Shown: positions 34,964 through 46,156 of the stretch, piece after piece
Layout of the letters: every line of letters begins with the position of its first letter
Numbering within the stretch: position 1 is the first letter of the stretch
DNA from: Nicotiana tabacum
Lineage: Eukaryota; Streptophyta; Magnoliopsida; Solanales; Solanaceae
Direction of reading: 5' to 3'
Length of the DNA: 64,000 nt
NCBI RefSeq assembly: GCF_000715075.1
Contig: NC_134101.1
Coordinates: forward strand, 29,070,822-29,134,821
The notes under the pieces: model-generated
Told to the model about the DNA's origin: nothing
The model's input: only the letters and a program-made list of their open reading frames with translations
Databases searched by the model: none
Translations under genes and position numbers: made by a program

Positions 34964-34964
34964 A

Positions 34965-36600
34965 TTATTGGTACATGAAAAACCTGAGTTTTGCGGATAC
35001 CGGATAGTGTTGGCCGGTTTCTGATACTAAGACAGCTCCAATAACTACTCCTTTGAAGTTCGCGGCTCCGTCAAAGAACATCCTCCAACCATCATATGCT
35101 TCAGTGATGTATTCTCCCACAAATGATACTTCCTCGTCGGGAAAATATGTTTTCAACGGTTTGTATTCTCCGTCTACAGGATTTTCTGCCAAATGATCTG
35201 ACAATGCTTGCCCTTTGACTGCCTTCTGAGTTACATAGATAATGTCGAAGTCACTCAGCAATATTTGCCATTTCGCCAACTTTCCGGTAGGCATGGTTTT
35301 TTGGAAGATGTATTTCAATGGGTCCATTCTTGATATGAGATATGTGGTATAAGCACAGAAGTAGTGCCTCAACTTTTGAGCTATCCATGTCAAAGCGTAG
35401 CAAGTGCGCTCCATAAAAGAGTATCGTGCTTCATAGGTTGTGAATGTTTTACTCAGATGATATATGACATGTTCCTTTCTTTCCGTCTCATCGTGTTGAC
35501 CCAGAACACAACTAAAAGCCCCATCTAGTACGGACAAATAAAGCAGCAAAGGTCTCCCTAGTTCCGGTGGGACCGGAACAGGTAGTTTAGATAAATACTC
35601 CTTGATTTGGTCGAAGGCATTTTGGAATTCTTTAGTCCAGCTCGTTGCGGCATATATTTTCAACATTTTGAAAATCGGTTCACAGATCACAATTGATTGT
35701 GCTATGAAACGGCTGATATAGTTGAGACGCCCTAAGAAACTCATCACATCTTTCTTGTTCTTTGGAGGTGGCACGTCCTGGATAGCTTTGACCTTTGACG
35801 GGTCCAATTCAATCCTTCGGCGGCTGACGATGAATCCTAGCAATTTTCCGGCAGGAACTCCGAAGGCACACTTTGTAGGATTCAGTTTTAGATTGTACCT
35901 TGGAAGCCGATTAAAGAATTTTCTCAAGTCTGCTATATGATCTGTGCTTCTCCTAGATTTGATGATGACGTCATCCACGTACACCTCTATTTCCCTATGT
36001 ATCATGTCGTGAAAAATGGTTGTCATGGCTCTCATGTAAGTGGCTCCAGCATTCTTTAGGCCAAACGACATCATTTTATAGTAGTACGTCCCCCATGGTG
36101 TGATAAAGGCTGTCTTTTCGGCATCCTCTTCATCAATCCAGATCTAATAATACCCAGCGAAGCAATCCACAAAAGACTGGAGTTCATGCTTGGCACAGTT
36201 GTCGATTAGTATGTGTATATTGGGAAACGGGAAATCATCTTTGGGACTTGCTCTGTTTAGATCCCGATAATCGATACATACTCCGACCTTCCCATCCTTC
36301 TTCAGAACCGGCACAATGTTGGCTGACCAAGTCGGATATTCAACCACTCTGAGAACTTTGGCTTTGATTTTCTTAGTGACTTCCTCTTTTATCTTCAAAA
36401 TCATATCTGGCTTGAATTTTATGAGCTTCTGTTTCACTGGTGGACACATTGGATCGGTGGGTAACTTGTGAGCCACTATGGATGTGCTCAGAAAAGTCAT
36501 ATCATCGTAAGACCATGCAAAGATGTCTTCATACTCCTTCAAGAACTAGATGTACTCTTCCTTCTCTGACGGTGATAGGTGAATGCTTATACATGTTTCC
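34965..36600 (-). pseudogene. Ogre reverse transcriptase and first RNase H
   Basis: RT starts near 36540 (MKEYEDIFAWSYDDM) with PTWSANIVPVLKKDGKVGVC, IDYRDLNRASPKDDFP and FAGYY. After a stop at 36144 it continues with MMSFGLKNAGATYMRAM and the YVDD active site (35970-35981) in EVYVDDVIIKS. The RNase H1-type domain follows (LLYLSVLDGAFSCVLGQ; usual first Asp position replaced in this copy). It ends with the SDHLAENP connection and the start of the second RNase H (FFDGAANFKG). Most of 1.1 kb (36074-34965) is a single open frame. The enzyme would copy element RNA into DNA. Confidence 0.9.
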
Positions 36601-37044
36601 TTGACTGTTTCGGAATTCCCTAAGTTAACCGTCTTGGTCTCGTCCAAATTATACTTAGGCTTGTTTTAAAATTTTCCACTTCTCTGACAATGTCCTCAGG
36701 TATTACATCCTCTTCCAGATCCTCTGAATCACTATCCTTACGTTGCGTTGTCTCATTACATGTCACAGTCGTAGGTTCATCAGGATAGGTAATAATAATA
36801 TTGTAGAGAAAAAATGTAAATAATAAGAATAAATACTAAAAATAAAAATGCATTAAATAAATCTTGAAAACGTCAAACAAGTACGGCTCGATGACTCGAG
36901 CAATTATTTCAAAACAAAATACGTTCAGAACTAAATACGAAAAATGTCTTAGATGCTCATAAAATTGCTTTAAAAAATAATTGATGCTAATTGCCAGGCT
37001 ACCCAGGAACTCGATGGGCCCGGCATGGTGCAACAGTCCAGTTC
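36601..37044 (-). other. Ogre pol linker, degraded
   Basis: Acidic linker-like sequence between the G-patch part and RT (coding traces such as EDVIPEDIVREVENF-like text on the minus strand near 36710) with several stops, then an AT-rich stretch (36790-36960) without similarity to the element, possibly a small insertion. Confidence 0.35.
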
Positions 37045-38090
37045 TTGAGAATAGCTCCTTTCTCTATGGTCTGAATAGTAAGGTCTTCCTCCTCCTACTC
37101 CTCCTCAACTATCACACTGCAATACATGGCTTCATCATCTAGAAATAGCTTCCTTATGCCAGCTAGAGCTTCATCTTCTCCAGACCCCCATATCATGTCG
37201 GCTTGATGAAATGTCTGGTGTAAATGTGGTGCCGGTTGTTCCAGCAGATAATAAGGACCACGCCATAGCGGTGACCAATCCTGATACTCTTTCCAAGTGT
37301 ATTCATACCCAAGCCCAAACGTTGTACCATGACGCTTCAACTGTACCGGTTTGGTGATCCCTTGGAGATTCTTGCCAAGACCCTTGCCAGGCTCGTACCC
37401 TGTCTATAGAAATATGCTTTCTATCTTGTTGCTCCACCATTTGTCCTTTTCAATTGCGTTGACGTGCTCAATTCGATGGTATGTTTCTCCACCCAACTTC
37501 CTCCTGTTCTCGATGACTGGAACAGTCTGATTGGTATAGATGGGATTACTCCCGTCTCCATGGATGATCATTTCTTGATGATTCCATTCAAAATTCATAA
37601 CCTGATGCAGACTAGAAGCTACGTCCCCAACGGCATGTATCCAGGGTCATCCCAACAGTATATTGTAGGTAGCAGATATATCCAGCACTTAAAACTCAAC
37701 ATCAAACTAGATTGGTCCCATCTATAGGCTGAAGTTGATTTCTCCAATTGTGGCCCTCTGAGATCCATCGAACGCCTTCACATTCATACTTCCTGCTCAT
37801 ATCTCGTGCAAACCTTTACCCAGCCTCTTCAGAGTAGTCAGCGGACATACGTTGAGACTTGAACCCCCATTTATCAGGACCCTGGCGATGAATTTGTCCT
37901 CAAATTGCACTGTAATATGTAGTGCCCTGTTGTGACTAAGTCCTTCCGGCGGTAGCCCATCTTCATGAAAAGTAATTTTGTGGATTTCAAACACCTGCCC
38001 GACCATATTGGACATTTCCCCACTGGTGATATTGGTGGGTACATAGGCTTCACTCAGCACCTTCATCAGGGCATTCCTGTGTGTCTTTGA
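37045..38090 (-). pseudogene. Ogre protease and G-patch segment
   Basis: The aspartic protease (38066-37797) has EDKFIARVLINGGSSLNVCP; the family's active site is D-G-G-S, so here the catalytic Asp reads Asn. After several stops comes FEWNHQEMIIHGDGSNPI and ENRRKLGGETYHRIEHVNAI. The G-patch TGYEPGKGLGKNLQGITKPV (about 37410-37340) follows, then GLGYEYTWKEYQDWSPLWRG. G-patch motifs bind RNA-processing factors and are characteristic of Ogre/Tat polyproteins. The segment is split over at least three open pieces and would not give an active protease. Confidence 0.85.
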
Positions 38091-39470
38091 ATTTTACAGC
38101 AATGATAAAATAGATATCTGAGCAGGAGTTTTGTTCAAATGGTCAACCACAGAGTATTCTCTTGCTTGCACCTTCCTCCAAAGGTCGTCAGGGCCGGTCT
38201 CGACGACAAGTGGCTTAGACGCAACTTCTTTCCTTGTTCCCTTCAAATGCTCGGGTGTATAAACCCTACCAGTTCTAGCCATGCCTTGTGTTGCACCTGT
38301 TTCTTCCATTTTCGCTTTTCCTTTCCTTCTTGCCTCCTCAACTTAATCCCATGGTATAGCTTTAGACTGGTAAGATTGAGTAGGTGCTACCATCATAGTG
38401 AAGGGTGTGGTTACCTCAACTTCAAATGGCATTGGTGTGGCTACTTCAACTTCAAATAATATATTCTTAGATGTACTTTCGGATCACCAGTTCCATCGAA
38501 CATTTTGATCTTGGGAGGTTTGTGACCCTCTGGCAGTTCCACATCTGGCTGAATGCACAAGTTCTCATAGTTTAAACCTTCAATGCCTTTACCACCTTTG
38601 ACACTTTGAACTTTGCCAGTGAGCTTCTTGAGTTCTTCCGCTATATTCTTAATAAACAGGTCTTTCTCGGTTGATTCAGGTATGTATAGAGTTTATTGTG
38701 GGGTGTGGGGTAAAGTTTCCACACATATGAGATTGCTTTGGTGGACACCGGGAATCTTGGCGTAATGGTGGTCATTGGTTGAGTTTTGTGGATCAGGAGT
38801 AGGTTGTGGTGCATTCTGAGAGTTGTGATATGTGGTTGTTTGTGGGTATTGAGTTGGATGGTAATGGTGTTGTTGAGGAGTAGGTACCGGTAGAGGGTTG
38901 TGGTTCTGAGGAGGTGTGGCGTATTGATATGGTGCGGGACGATTTGATTGTGGGTTTTGATTCTGTGTGTTTTGGGGAGGTGTTGGGTTTTAGGCGTTTG
39001 TATTTTGTTGGTTGATATCAAGGACGTTTAGGGTGAGGGAAAGGTTTACCAAGTTCTGGACCTGCTCAAGTTCCCCTAGTAGCTCCAATATTTTCTGTTC
39101 CAGACATAGGACCAATTTATTCTGTGCTGGAGTACTCCGACCGTCCGAAGTTTCAACATTCTCTGCATTGCCCTTTCTGATGCTGCTTAAATCGTCCATT
39201 TTTCCTTTCCCTTTGCTTTTGCCTTTAGGATCACTTGGTGGAGGAGGAGGTGAAGGACCTCTGGATCTAGTATGATATGTGGATGATTCCAGTATGCACG
39301 AACCAACCTTGGGGAATGGGAATAATCAAAAGAAAGAAAAAAAAAGGTAACCAAGTCAGTAAGGGATATTGAAAGAATGCCTACAATATTGAACATGCTT
39401 TGCAAAATAACAGAATCACGTCTTAATTTGGAGGACCTCATTGTGCCCGAGGTAGGGCTAAGCGACACAT
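38091..39470 (-). pseudogene. Ogre gag C-terminal part, Gln/Pro-rich, with internal deletion
   Basis: Minus-strand pieces: a coiled-coil-like stretch QNKLVLCLEQKILELLGELE (about 39125-39065), then a Pro/Gln/Asn-rich region (about 39000-38700; PAPYQYATPPQNHNPLPVPT). After PKIKMFDGTGDPKVHLR (about 38510-38465), which normally opens the gag core, the text jumps directly to ILFEVEVATPMPFEVEVTTP. The core gag domain is therefore deleted near 38461. The remainder (38309-38094) has TRTGRVYTPEHLKG-like and DLWRKVQAREYSVVDHLNKT sequence, typical of the linker before protease. Confidence 0.75.
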
Positions 39471-39836
39471 AGACTTGGAGAAAATTGATGCCAATAATTG
39501 TGTCATTTCATTAATGCTAAAATGAGTCAAATCCTTACTAAAACAACAATAATAAGAAAGTTACTAATGACAATTGCCTTATTACAATCGAAATCTAAAA
39601 CTAAGCTAAAAAGCAGTAAATAATATCATTTCCTAATTTACTTGGTCCCAGGAGGACCTTCCCCATGCTTGGCTCTCTTGACTCCATCAATCAGATTCCT
39701 CAGGTCGCACATATCCAACAACAGGTAAGCCTTTGCTAGATACCCCCTTCATTGCCATCCATGTTCTGACAATCTAAAAGCCTCTTTCTCATCTTTCTCT
39801 CAAGCTCCATCAACCCTGCTCCAAATATTCTAATAT
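39471..39836 (-). other. Ogre internal sequence, little coding similarity
   Basis: Mostly non-coding by eye. Minus-strand traces (GPPGTK near 39650, LPVVGYVRPEE-like text) suggest decayed gag. No other feature seen. Confidence 0.3.
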
Positions 39837-41200
39837 TTATGTTGATTTAGTGGCAGTTTCTCTCCATTCGTTGATTTCTTCTATATCCACTTTGTGTTGT
39901 TCTAGATGCCTAGCTTCAGACTCGAAGACCTTTTTGCGTAACCTCCTATACTTGACTTGTGCTTCAGCAGCGTCATCCATGATCCTGTTTTTCAGATTAA
40001 TTCCCGGCTTGACGTCTCCTGCTATATATAGTCCACTAACCATGATGGGTAGAAGTACACATGGCCAGTATGATACCTATCTGGCTCAATAGTATCATTT
40101 CCACAATGACCTTCTGATTCCACATATGTTGTGCCTCGAACTTGAATGGAATAACGTACCCTTTAAATCTACTTTGTACTGGATCATGTTGGAAACCCGA
40201 TGTATAACCTGTTTTCTTCCCGCTTGTCTAATTATACTTATAGGAGCATAAGGATAGATGCCCCTCAACCCGATCAGTACTAGGTGAGTAGTCTCTCTTG
40301 ACCTGATGATGAACTCACTGCTAGGAAACCATTCAAACATCCAATGTACCTGCTTGTCCGTCAGACTGCTGAAGAAACGCACCCAGCTCATAGCATTTCC
40401 AGGTTGTGCAAACCTGTCTGGGATAAATGTCATTCTCTTTGGGTGATGGTAAGCTATATAGTCATTCAATGGTCGATGTAGAAGCTCTTGGCGATATTCT
40501 CCTCTTTAAAAATGCTCTAATAACCAAACTTGCAGTAACATATTACAACCCTCGAAGTGCTCGAACTCCTGCTTACACCGATCTAGAGCGCGGTATATCT
40601 CGGCTAGGATCATGGGGATGATGGTGTAAGTCTGTCCCTCGATTCCTTCTATAAAAGTCCTAGCAACCATGGCTAAACGGGTATGAATCCTTCCCCCTTT
40701 CATTGAAAATATCAACAACCCCAAGAAGCAGCCAATGAACACATAAACCCGACGGTGCGTCCAACCCAAAGAAGTAATGGCAAGTTCATCATGATGAAGG
40801 CAATTTGACTTATTGTGCCCATAACGCTCATAAAGGAATTCAAATGGGATATATGACTTCTTCAAACAAAGCAACACATCATTTTTCTTGAAACTCAGCA
40901 TTTTCAGAAAACCGCAAGGGGTGCGATTCTCTAGCACTAATAACCCTGGACTATCCCACGGCAGCTTAGCGAAGCCTTCTATTTCCTCTAAGAGAGGAGT
41001 CATTTCTATCTTACCGAAGCGGAAGACGACCCTTTTCTCATCCCAAAATATAGTAGCGACCTCAATCAATGCTATATTCGGTCGGATATCTAACAAGGAC
41101 GACATGTTACCAAGGAACCTTCTCACATGATTCTTGTCGCTAGGCATGAGATATTTCCACTAATCAAGTAGCAGAGGTAGATTGTTTTGGACCATGCCTA
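39837..41200 (-). pseudogene. Ogre ORF1/gag-like protein (DUF7745-type, plant-mobile-domain-like)
   Basis: The minus frame shows LIEVATIFWDEKRVVFRFGK, EMTPLLEEIEGFAKLPWDSP, CLKKSYIPFEFLYERYG and GWTHRRVYVFIGCFLGLLIF (41147-40506). After a stop it continues in the same frame with PLNDYIAYHHPKRMTFIPDR, WVRFFSSLTDKQVHWMFEWF and LRGIYPYAPISIIRQAGRKQ (40469-40095), then KYRRLRKKVFESEARHLEQH (40043-39837), a coiled-coil-like stretch. Such proteins are encoded at the 5' end of Tat/Ogre elements; their exact role in particle formation is not established. The frame is unusually well kept, with few stops. Confidence 0.75.
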
Positions 41201-41630
41201 ACCTGGGGATTTCGTGCTTCATTTTTTGCGAACAAATAGAGTTAGCCTTTCCCCCCTCCAGATTTGACTATTTACACACTAGTGATCAACATATTGGCCT
41301 ATTTTCTCCAAGTAATGCACATAACGTGACAGTGTCCATTGGGATTGTGGAAATCCCGTCGGACTTTGGACAAGGCTTATCTTAGCGGGCTATCATGTTA
41401 GCAACGTTCTAACCCGTATTGGGTTTAACATGATGCATGTATATTTAATATTGGAGTGAGGTTTCTAGAATGGCCTAGACTGGTACTCCCAAGTGGACAA
41501 CTTGAGAGGGAAAGGCATGGGACTGTCGACTGCACCGTTGATCGACTAGTCTACCGCAAATAAATCTTTTCGATATAAAAGGGTAATTTTGGAAGAGCAC
41601 GGACACTCATCAAGCACCTCTATGTTGATA
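41201..41630 (-). other. Ogre leader remnant up to a deletion junction
   Basis: No gene. Sequence of the untranslated leader between gag and the lost 5' LTR (ACTGGTACTCCCAAGTGGAC; GGGACTGTCGACTGCACCG). It ends where Tekay 2 LTR similarity begins (about 41622-41631). Confidence 0.5.
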
Positions 41631-43156
41631 TACTGAGTATTTTCTATCTCTGTTGATTATTTTTGAGGTTTTCTTTACGTTATGTGGAGCCTTAGGTTAT
41701 TTTTGAGAAATTTATTTATTCTACTATATCATTGGAATCTATTGTGGTTGTTGGGCAGATTATGATAGGAATTGATTGTGTTATGTTGTTGTGATAATAT
41801 CCCGTGTAAATTATTGTGTGATTTGAGTTATTATTATGAGGATATAAGGGTGGCATTAGGAGCGATAAGGGTGGCTATTGATATTGTCAGGGCGGAGGGA
41901 TAAGGGAGGTTATTATAGGAATGATAAGGGTGGCTATATGAGAGATAAATATGGCCATTGTCAGGGATGATACATGATGATGTTGAGTTATTGTGTTGGT
42001 AATTTTTATGTGATGATGTGGGGTTATTGCGTTGGTAATTTTCATGTGATGTTGTGATTTTCTTTGTATTTATTTTTATATCTTGTGTAATTTATCTTGT
42101 TGTTGGTAAATTGATAATAGTCTGATCTATGTTGAAATTGGGAGCATGTGGCTATTGCCAGGCGGATTATGAAATGCACGTGAGTAAATAATGATGATAT
42201 TGGCACATGAACTGTCCGTGCAATTGTGATATGAAATGTGGACACGAGGTGCCATGAGTAAATGATGATGATATTAGGATGTGAGTTGTCTGCGCAGGTG
42301 TGATAGAGAAATTGGCACGAGGTACCGTGAAAATATGAAAGTGGGTTGAGACCCGTATTTTTATGATTTTGAAATGAGGTGTCACATGGTGACTTTTATT
42401 CGAAAGATATTTATTTGAAAGAATTATATTTGAAAGATATTTATTTGAAGGGAGTATATTCGAAATATATTTATTGGAGAGTATTATATCCTGAAGATTA
42501 TTATTTGGAAAAAAATATATATAGGCGAAAGATTTATATTTGAAGGACTTGATTAATTGGTTGTACTTGTATTCATTATTTGTTGAGCAATATTTATGGT
42601 GTTCTTATTGCCCTGTTGTGTATATCACTGGTTGATTATTGTTGTCATCATTGTTATTTGTTTCCTATTATTTTTGTATACGATATTGCACAGTTTATTA
42701 GACTAGTGAGTGTCTCGACTGTACCTCGTCACTACTCCACTGAGGTTAGTCTTGATACTTACTGGGTACCGACCGTGGTGTACTCATACTACACTTCTGC
42801 ATATTTTTGTGCAGAGCTAGGTATTGGAGCTATCGGACTCGGGCAAAGTTAGAGTGTAATCGCAAGGATTCAAGGTAGAGCTGCTTGGTCATCGCAGTCC
42901 CTTGAAGTCTTTCCATTTTATTATACTATTAATTATTAATCAAACAATATTGAGTATTCGATCCTTGAGATCATTTCATATATTCAGTTAGAGTTCGTGA
43001 CTCAGTATTACCAGTTTTGGGAGGTTGTTTGTAACTATTTTTGCTGTTAGTTTCTATTTTAAAAAAAATGACTTGAATTGTAATTATAACCGGCTTACTT
43101 AGTCTTAGAGACTAAGTGCCATCACGACGTTTGTGGTGGAATTTTGGGTCGTGACA
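41631..43156 (+). mobile_element. Truncated 3' LTR of Tekay 2
   Basis: Matches about 21545-23238 of the 5' LTR with scattered substitutions and indels, ending GGGTCGTGACA and followed by ATTAT. It has fewer GATAAGGGTGGCTAT repeats (about four) than the 5' LTR (about six). It lacks the second GAAATGTGGGCAC-type unit in part. The left half of the LTR is missing. Confidence 0.88.
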
Positions 43157-43594
43157 ATTATTGGATTAAGCGATTTTTTAGTGCTTGATTATTGTAATCA
43201 TCATTTTCTAGTTATTTCTCTTGTTTTCTCAATTCACCTTCTGATGCATCTTTTTTTTTTTGGGGTTAAATTCTAAGTTGCTATTTCTGGCTACATAGAT
43301 ACATGCACATTCTCACACACAATTTGATATTTTTCTTGTTGTGTTAATTTTCATGTAGAATGAAAGTTTCCAATTGTTTATATTTATTTTTCCTTTCATT
43401 CCAAACTTACTTAAGAAGTAAAGACTGAAGAGCGAAGGAACCTATTTATTAATTGATTCCTAGAACTTTTCAAAAATTAATGATGTTGATGTTGTCCTTT
43501 TGATTTTGTATAACATGTAACAGTTTATTATCCAGTATCATTTTTGTTCATTTTGATTTTGACCTGTCGAGTTTAACTGTCATTTGTCTTGAGC

Positions 43595-43665
43595 ATAGGG
43601 TCTATTGGAAACAGTCCCGTTATCTTCAATGTACGGGTAAGGTCTACTTACACATTATTTTTTTC
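43595..43665 (+). mobile_element. SINE-like fragment (TS/SolS type)
   Basis: GAGCATAGGGTCTATTGGAA followed by ACAGTCCCGTTATC and GGGTAAGGTCTACTTACACA. This resembles the 3' body of solanaceous SINEs (consensus-like GGGTCTATCGGAAACAGCC ... GGGGTAAGGTCTGCGTACAC). The tRNA-like head and (TTG)n tail are missing. Call based on pattern memory. Confidence 0.5.
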
Positions 43666-44783
43666 AACAAATATTGACCATAGTCCCAATATTTGGTGCT
43701 GCTCGATTATGCTTAATCTTCATGGTCAATATTCTCTCTTTCATCCGTTTCCAATTTCTCTTTTCGTGTAGGTTTCAAGATTGTTGCAAAAATCATTCTT
43801 CTTCTTCACTTTCTTGTCATTATCAGCAAAATATTCTTCTTACCAGGTACAAATTTGATATTTTTTATATCCAACTATTGTGTTTTAGGATTTGTGAAAG
43901 TACAGTTTTTTCTGCGTATGCTAAGTCGTTTGTGTTATCATGCTGCTGCTAAATTGATGTGCAATTGATTGAATTTATTTCTCCTCTATTCCTCTAATAT
44001 TTTATGAATTGGTTTCTTTGTATATTTTCTAAGGCTACTGTTATTCTTGTGATTGTTCATAAATTTTCTAATTGTCCTCGATGCAAATTGATATTGTCAT
44101 TTAATCTACCACTAGTCGAGATACGAATTCAACTATGTTCAAACATTTTGCCTGAGTATGACATATATCCTATATTTTATTTTATTGTTAGTTGATGATT
44201 TAGTACAGTATTAAGCTTATTACTGGTTTTTTACTTATTACAAAGGGAGTTTTAGCGGCTAAAAGGTTCGGAAAAGTATTTATCAACTGGTTAGTTTGTC
44301 CGCGCGAAGGTCTTAAAGTACTAGAATAATCTTTTACTAATATCCGAACATAGAAAATATCTATTCAAAGTGAAATGTGGAAAAGAAATTATTGGTATCG
44401 AATAACTGAGAAGAGATAGAAGAAAAGAATGAGATAAACGAGTATATCCAGAACTTTGATCTTTGTTGTACAATAATTTACTCAAGATAAAATTGATTGA
44501 ATCATTCGACATTCTCTTAAATCTGTATTTTATGCTTCAGTGACACCAAAGGAATATTAAGAGTATAACTTCAAAAGCTCTCATTTTCTCCTTTGTAGTT
44601 CATGCAGCTTTTCTTATGCAGCAGCCAATTCAGTGGTGCAGATGGTTCTACACTGGAGCAAAGTAGTAAGGACACATAAAATTATTTACAATCAGTTCTT
44701 TGATGCTAAAAGGTCAAGCTACTTATTTCGGAATTATGTGAATGTAACGACAAAAGTAATTATAAGAAAAAGTAATATCTCAC

Positions 44784-44830
44784 CTGATTCCTAAGCTCCA
44801 TTATCCGCAGTTCTTTCTCTAAATTCTCCC
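44784..44830 (-). pseudogene. Orphan exon candidate, coiled-coil-like
   Basis: On the minus strand, 47 bases are bounded by TATGCAG (acceptor) and CAG/GTGAGATAT (donor). One frame reads ENLEKELRIMELRNQ, a heptad-like charged segment. The gene of origin is not recognised. It could be a captured exon in opposite orientation to the BASS4-like piece, or chance. Confidence 0.35.
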
Positions 44831-45763
44831 CTGCATAAAAAGTGAATTCAAAATCTATCAGATTTAACAGTTGAACACATCTCAGTTACTAAATTCACAT
44901 GTTTGTTCTATGATGACTATGATTTGTTTATGAATAGCAAAATATTCCATATCGATTCACCTAAAACATAGATGATCAATTGAGGTTCTAGACATATGTG
45001 TAGCTGTTAATGTACATTTTGTGAACTCTTCAGCAAATTAACTAGTACCTTGGTTCAAAGGTCCTATTTGTTTCCTTATTCCTTTAGACAACAATAGCCT
45101 TATCCAGGTGCTAAACATAATGGTTAAGCAAGCTAGTGTTAATGCTTTTCATATTCTGTTGAATTTTTCAAGTCTATTTGATCTATCACTTTCTTGTCAT
45201 GTTTGGTTTAAGAGCTAATTTTTCAGGATAATTGATTTAAACACAATAATTTCCATTCACTTTTAGTTCTACATTGATTACAAGAGATAATTTTTACTAA
45301 TAAATATAAATTATTTATTTGAAGTGTCTAAGCTAGCAAGTTTGATATTGTAGAATCATTCACGAAACTTAATGAATTAATTTGCTTGTTTAGTTGCACA
45401 GTTGCTGCAGCTTTCAGTATTTTTATGCGGTTAGAGCTGAATATTGCTTTCTTTTGGTTTAGAATGAAGGCTAAATCTTATAATGTGTTTGATCAAACTG
45501 TAATCTGATGTGTTTGATAAAAAGTTACCTTAACTGTTTATGTATAATAGAATTTTCAATCATTAGCAGAATAGAAGACATAAACATTTAGGACTTATAG
45601 TGCACATTATTGTCCTACCAATGTATACATCTCTTCAGTATTTAGATAAATTTCATGGTATAATGCCCATTTATCCCTTCTTCTGTATTTATAACACACC
45701 AAGGAATTGGAGAAACAATAGATAAAATTTGAAATGATACCTCTATATCTTATATTTTTGTAC

Positions 45764-45865
45764 CTTGGAACAGCTTTCTCCTCTTTCTCATATGGAGTAG
45801 AGAGGATTATCCAAACAACAGGAAACAATAGCAATAAAACAGTTCCAACAGTTCATTGTAGCCAT
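45764..45865 (-). pseudogene. Orphan exon candidate with hydrophobic segment
   Basis: On the minus strand, 102 bases are bounded by AAATTTCAG (acceptor) and CCAAG/GTACAAAA (donor). One frame reads, after an in-frame TGA, TVGTVLLLLFPVVWIILSTP then YEKEEKAVPR, i.e. a likely membrane span followed by a charged tail. The source gene is not recognised. The TGA could be a decayed CGA. Confidence 0.3.
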
Positions 45866-45900
45866 CTGAAATTTTAATGCTTTCTAGTACAGACACATAC

Positions 45901-46156
45901 TTTTCGTGGTCGATAAACTCTTCCTTGTCTTGTGATACTTATGCCACGTATCGTGCCCGTCCACCAAATTATTTTGATGTGGGAAGTATCTCTGATCTTC
46001 TTGAAGTCAGTCGTTTACGTATAGCTAAGGCCACGGTCTAGTCTCTGAGGATGCCGAGCTATTCCCTGACCAGCTTTTACTCGTGCATGTTAAGTACTAC
46101 CGCAATGGTTCTCATTATTTCTCCAATGTCACCTATCAAATCAAGAAAGGTGACAG
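45901..46156 (+). pseudogene. Captured fragment of a LysM receptor-like kinase (LYK4/5-like) ectodomain
   Basis: Translation gives SINSSLSCDTYATYRARPPN, YFDVGSISDLLEVSRLRIAK, then after a one-base deletion (near 46035) SEDAELFPDQLLLVHV and NGSHYFSNVTYQIKKGDS. These are the N-terminal LysM-ectodomain blocks of plant LYK4/LYK5-type receptors, which sit in the plasma membrane and sense chitin or related signals with partner kinases. Only the first LysM region is present; no signal peptide, transmembrane segment or kinase domain was recognised. A stop follows directly. Its position in the CACTA-derived segment suggests transduplication. Confidence 0.72.

Larger units (their letters stand above)
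24208..41630 (-). mobile_element. Tat/Ogre-type LTR retrotransposon, 5' end missing
   Basis: Minus-strand order from high to low coordinate: untranslated leader (about 41600-41200), gag-like ORF, Gln/Pro-rich gag tail, protease, G-patch segment, RT, RNase H, a second RNase H, integrase, a 3' untranslated region with tandem arrays, polypurine tract and a very long 3' LTR. The dual RNase H and the G-patch are hallmarks of the Tat/Ogre lineage. The LTR start reads TGTTGATACC (31210) and its end GGGACGCGACA (24208). The 5' LTR and PBS are absent: at about 41630 the sequence runs straight into the Tekay 2 3' LTR. Confidence 0.88.
19469..43156 (+). mobile_element. Tekay 2: Ty3/gypsy chromovirus, internally replaced by an Ogre insertion
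   Basis: 5' LTR 19469-23238, PBS, leader, and the start of gag (23437-24207). Then comes a minus-strand Ogre (24208 to about 41630), followed by the right part of the 3' LTR (about 41631-43156). Flanked by ATTAT. The rest of gag, all of pol and the left half of the 3' LTR are missing, so a large deletion accompanied or followed the Ogre insertion. The strand is fixed by the LTR ends, PBS and gag. Confidence 0.88.
43162..45763 (+). other. CACTA interior: intron-like non-coding DNA
   Basis: AT-rich, T-tract-rich sequence resembling introns. The part directly after 43162 should continue the BASS4-like intron that begins at 19250. No BASS4 downstream exon was recognised. Contains the SINE-like piece (43595-43665) and one short orphan exon candidate (44784-44830). 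Confidence 0.4.
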
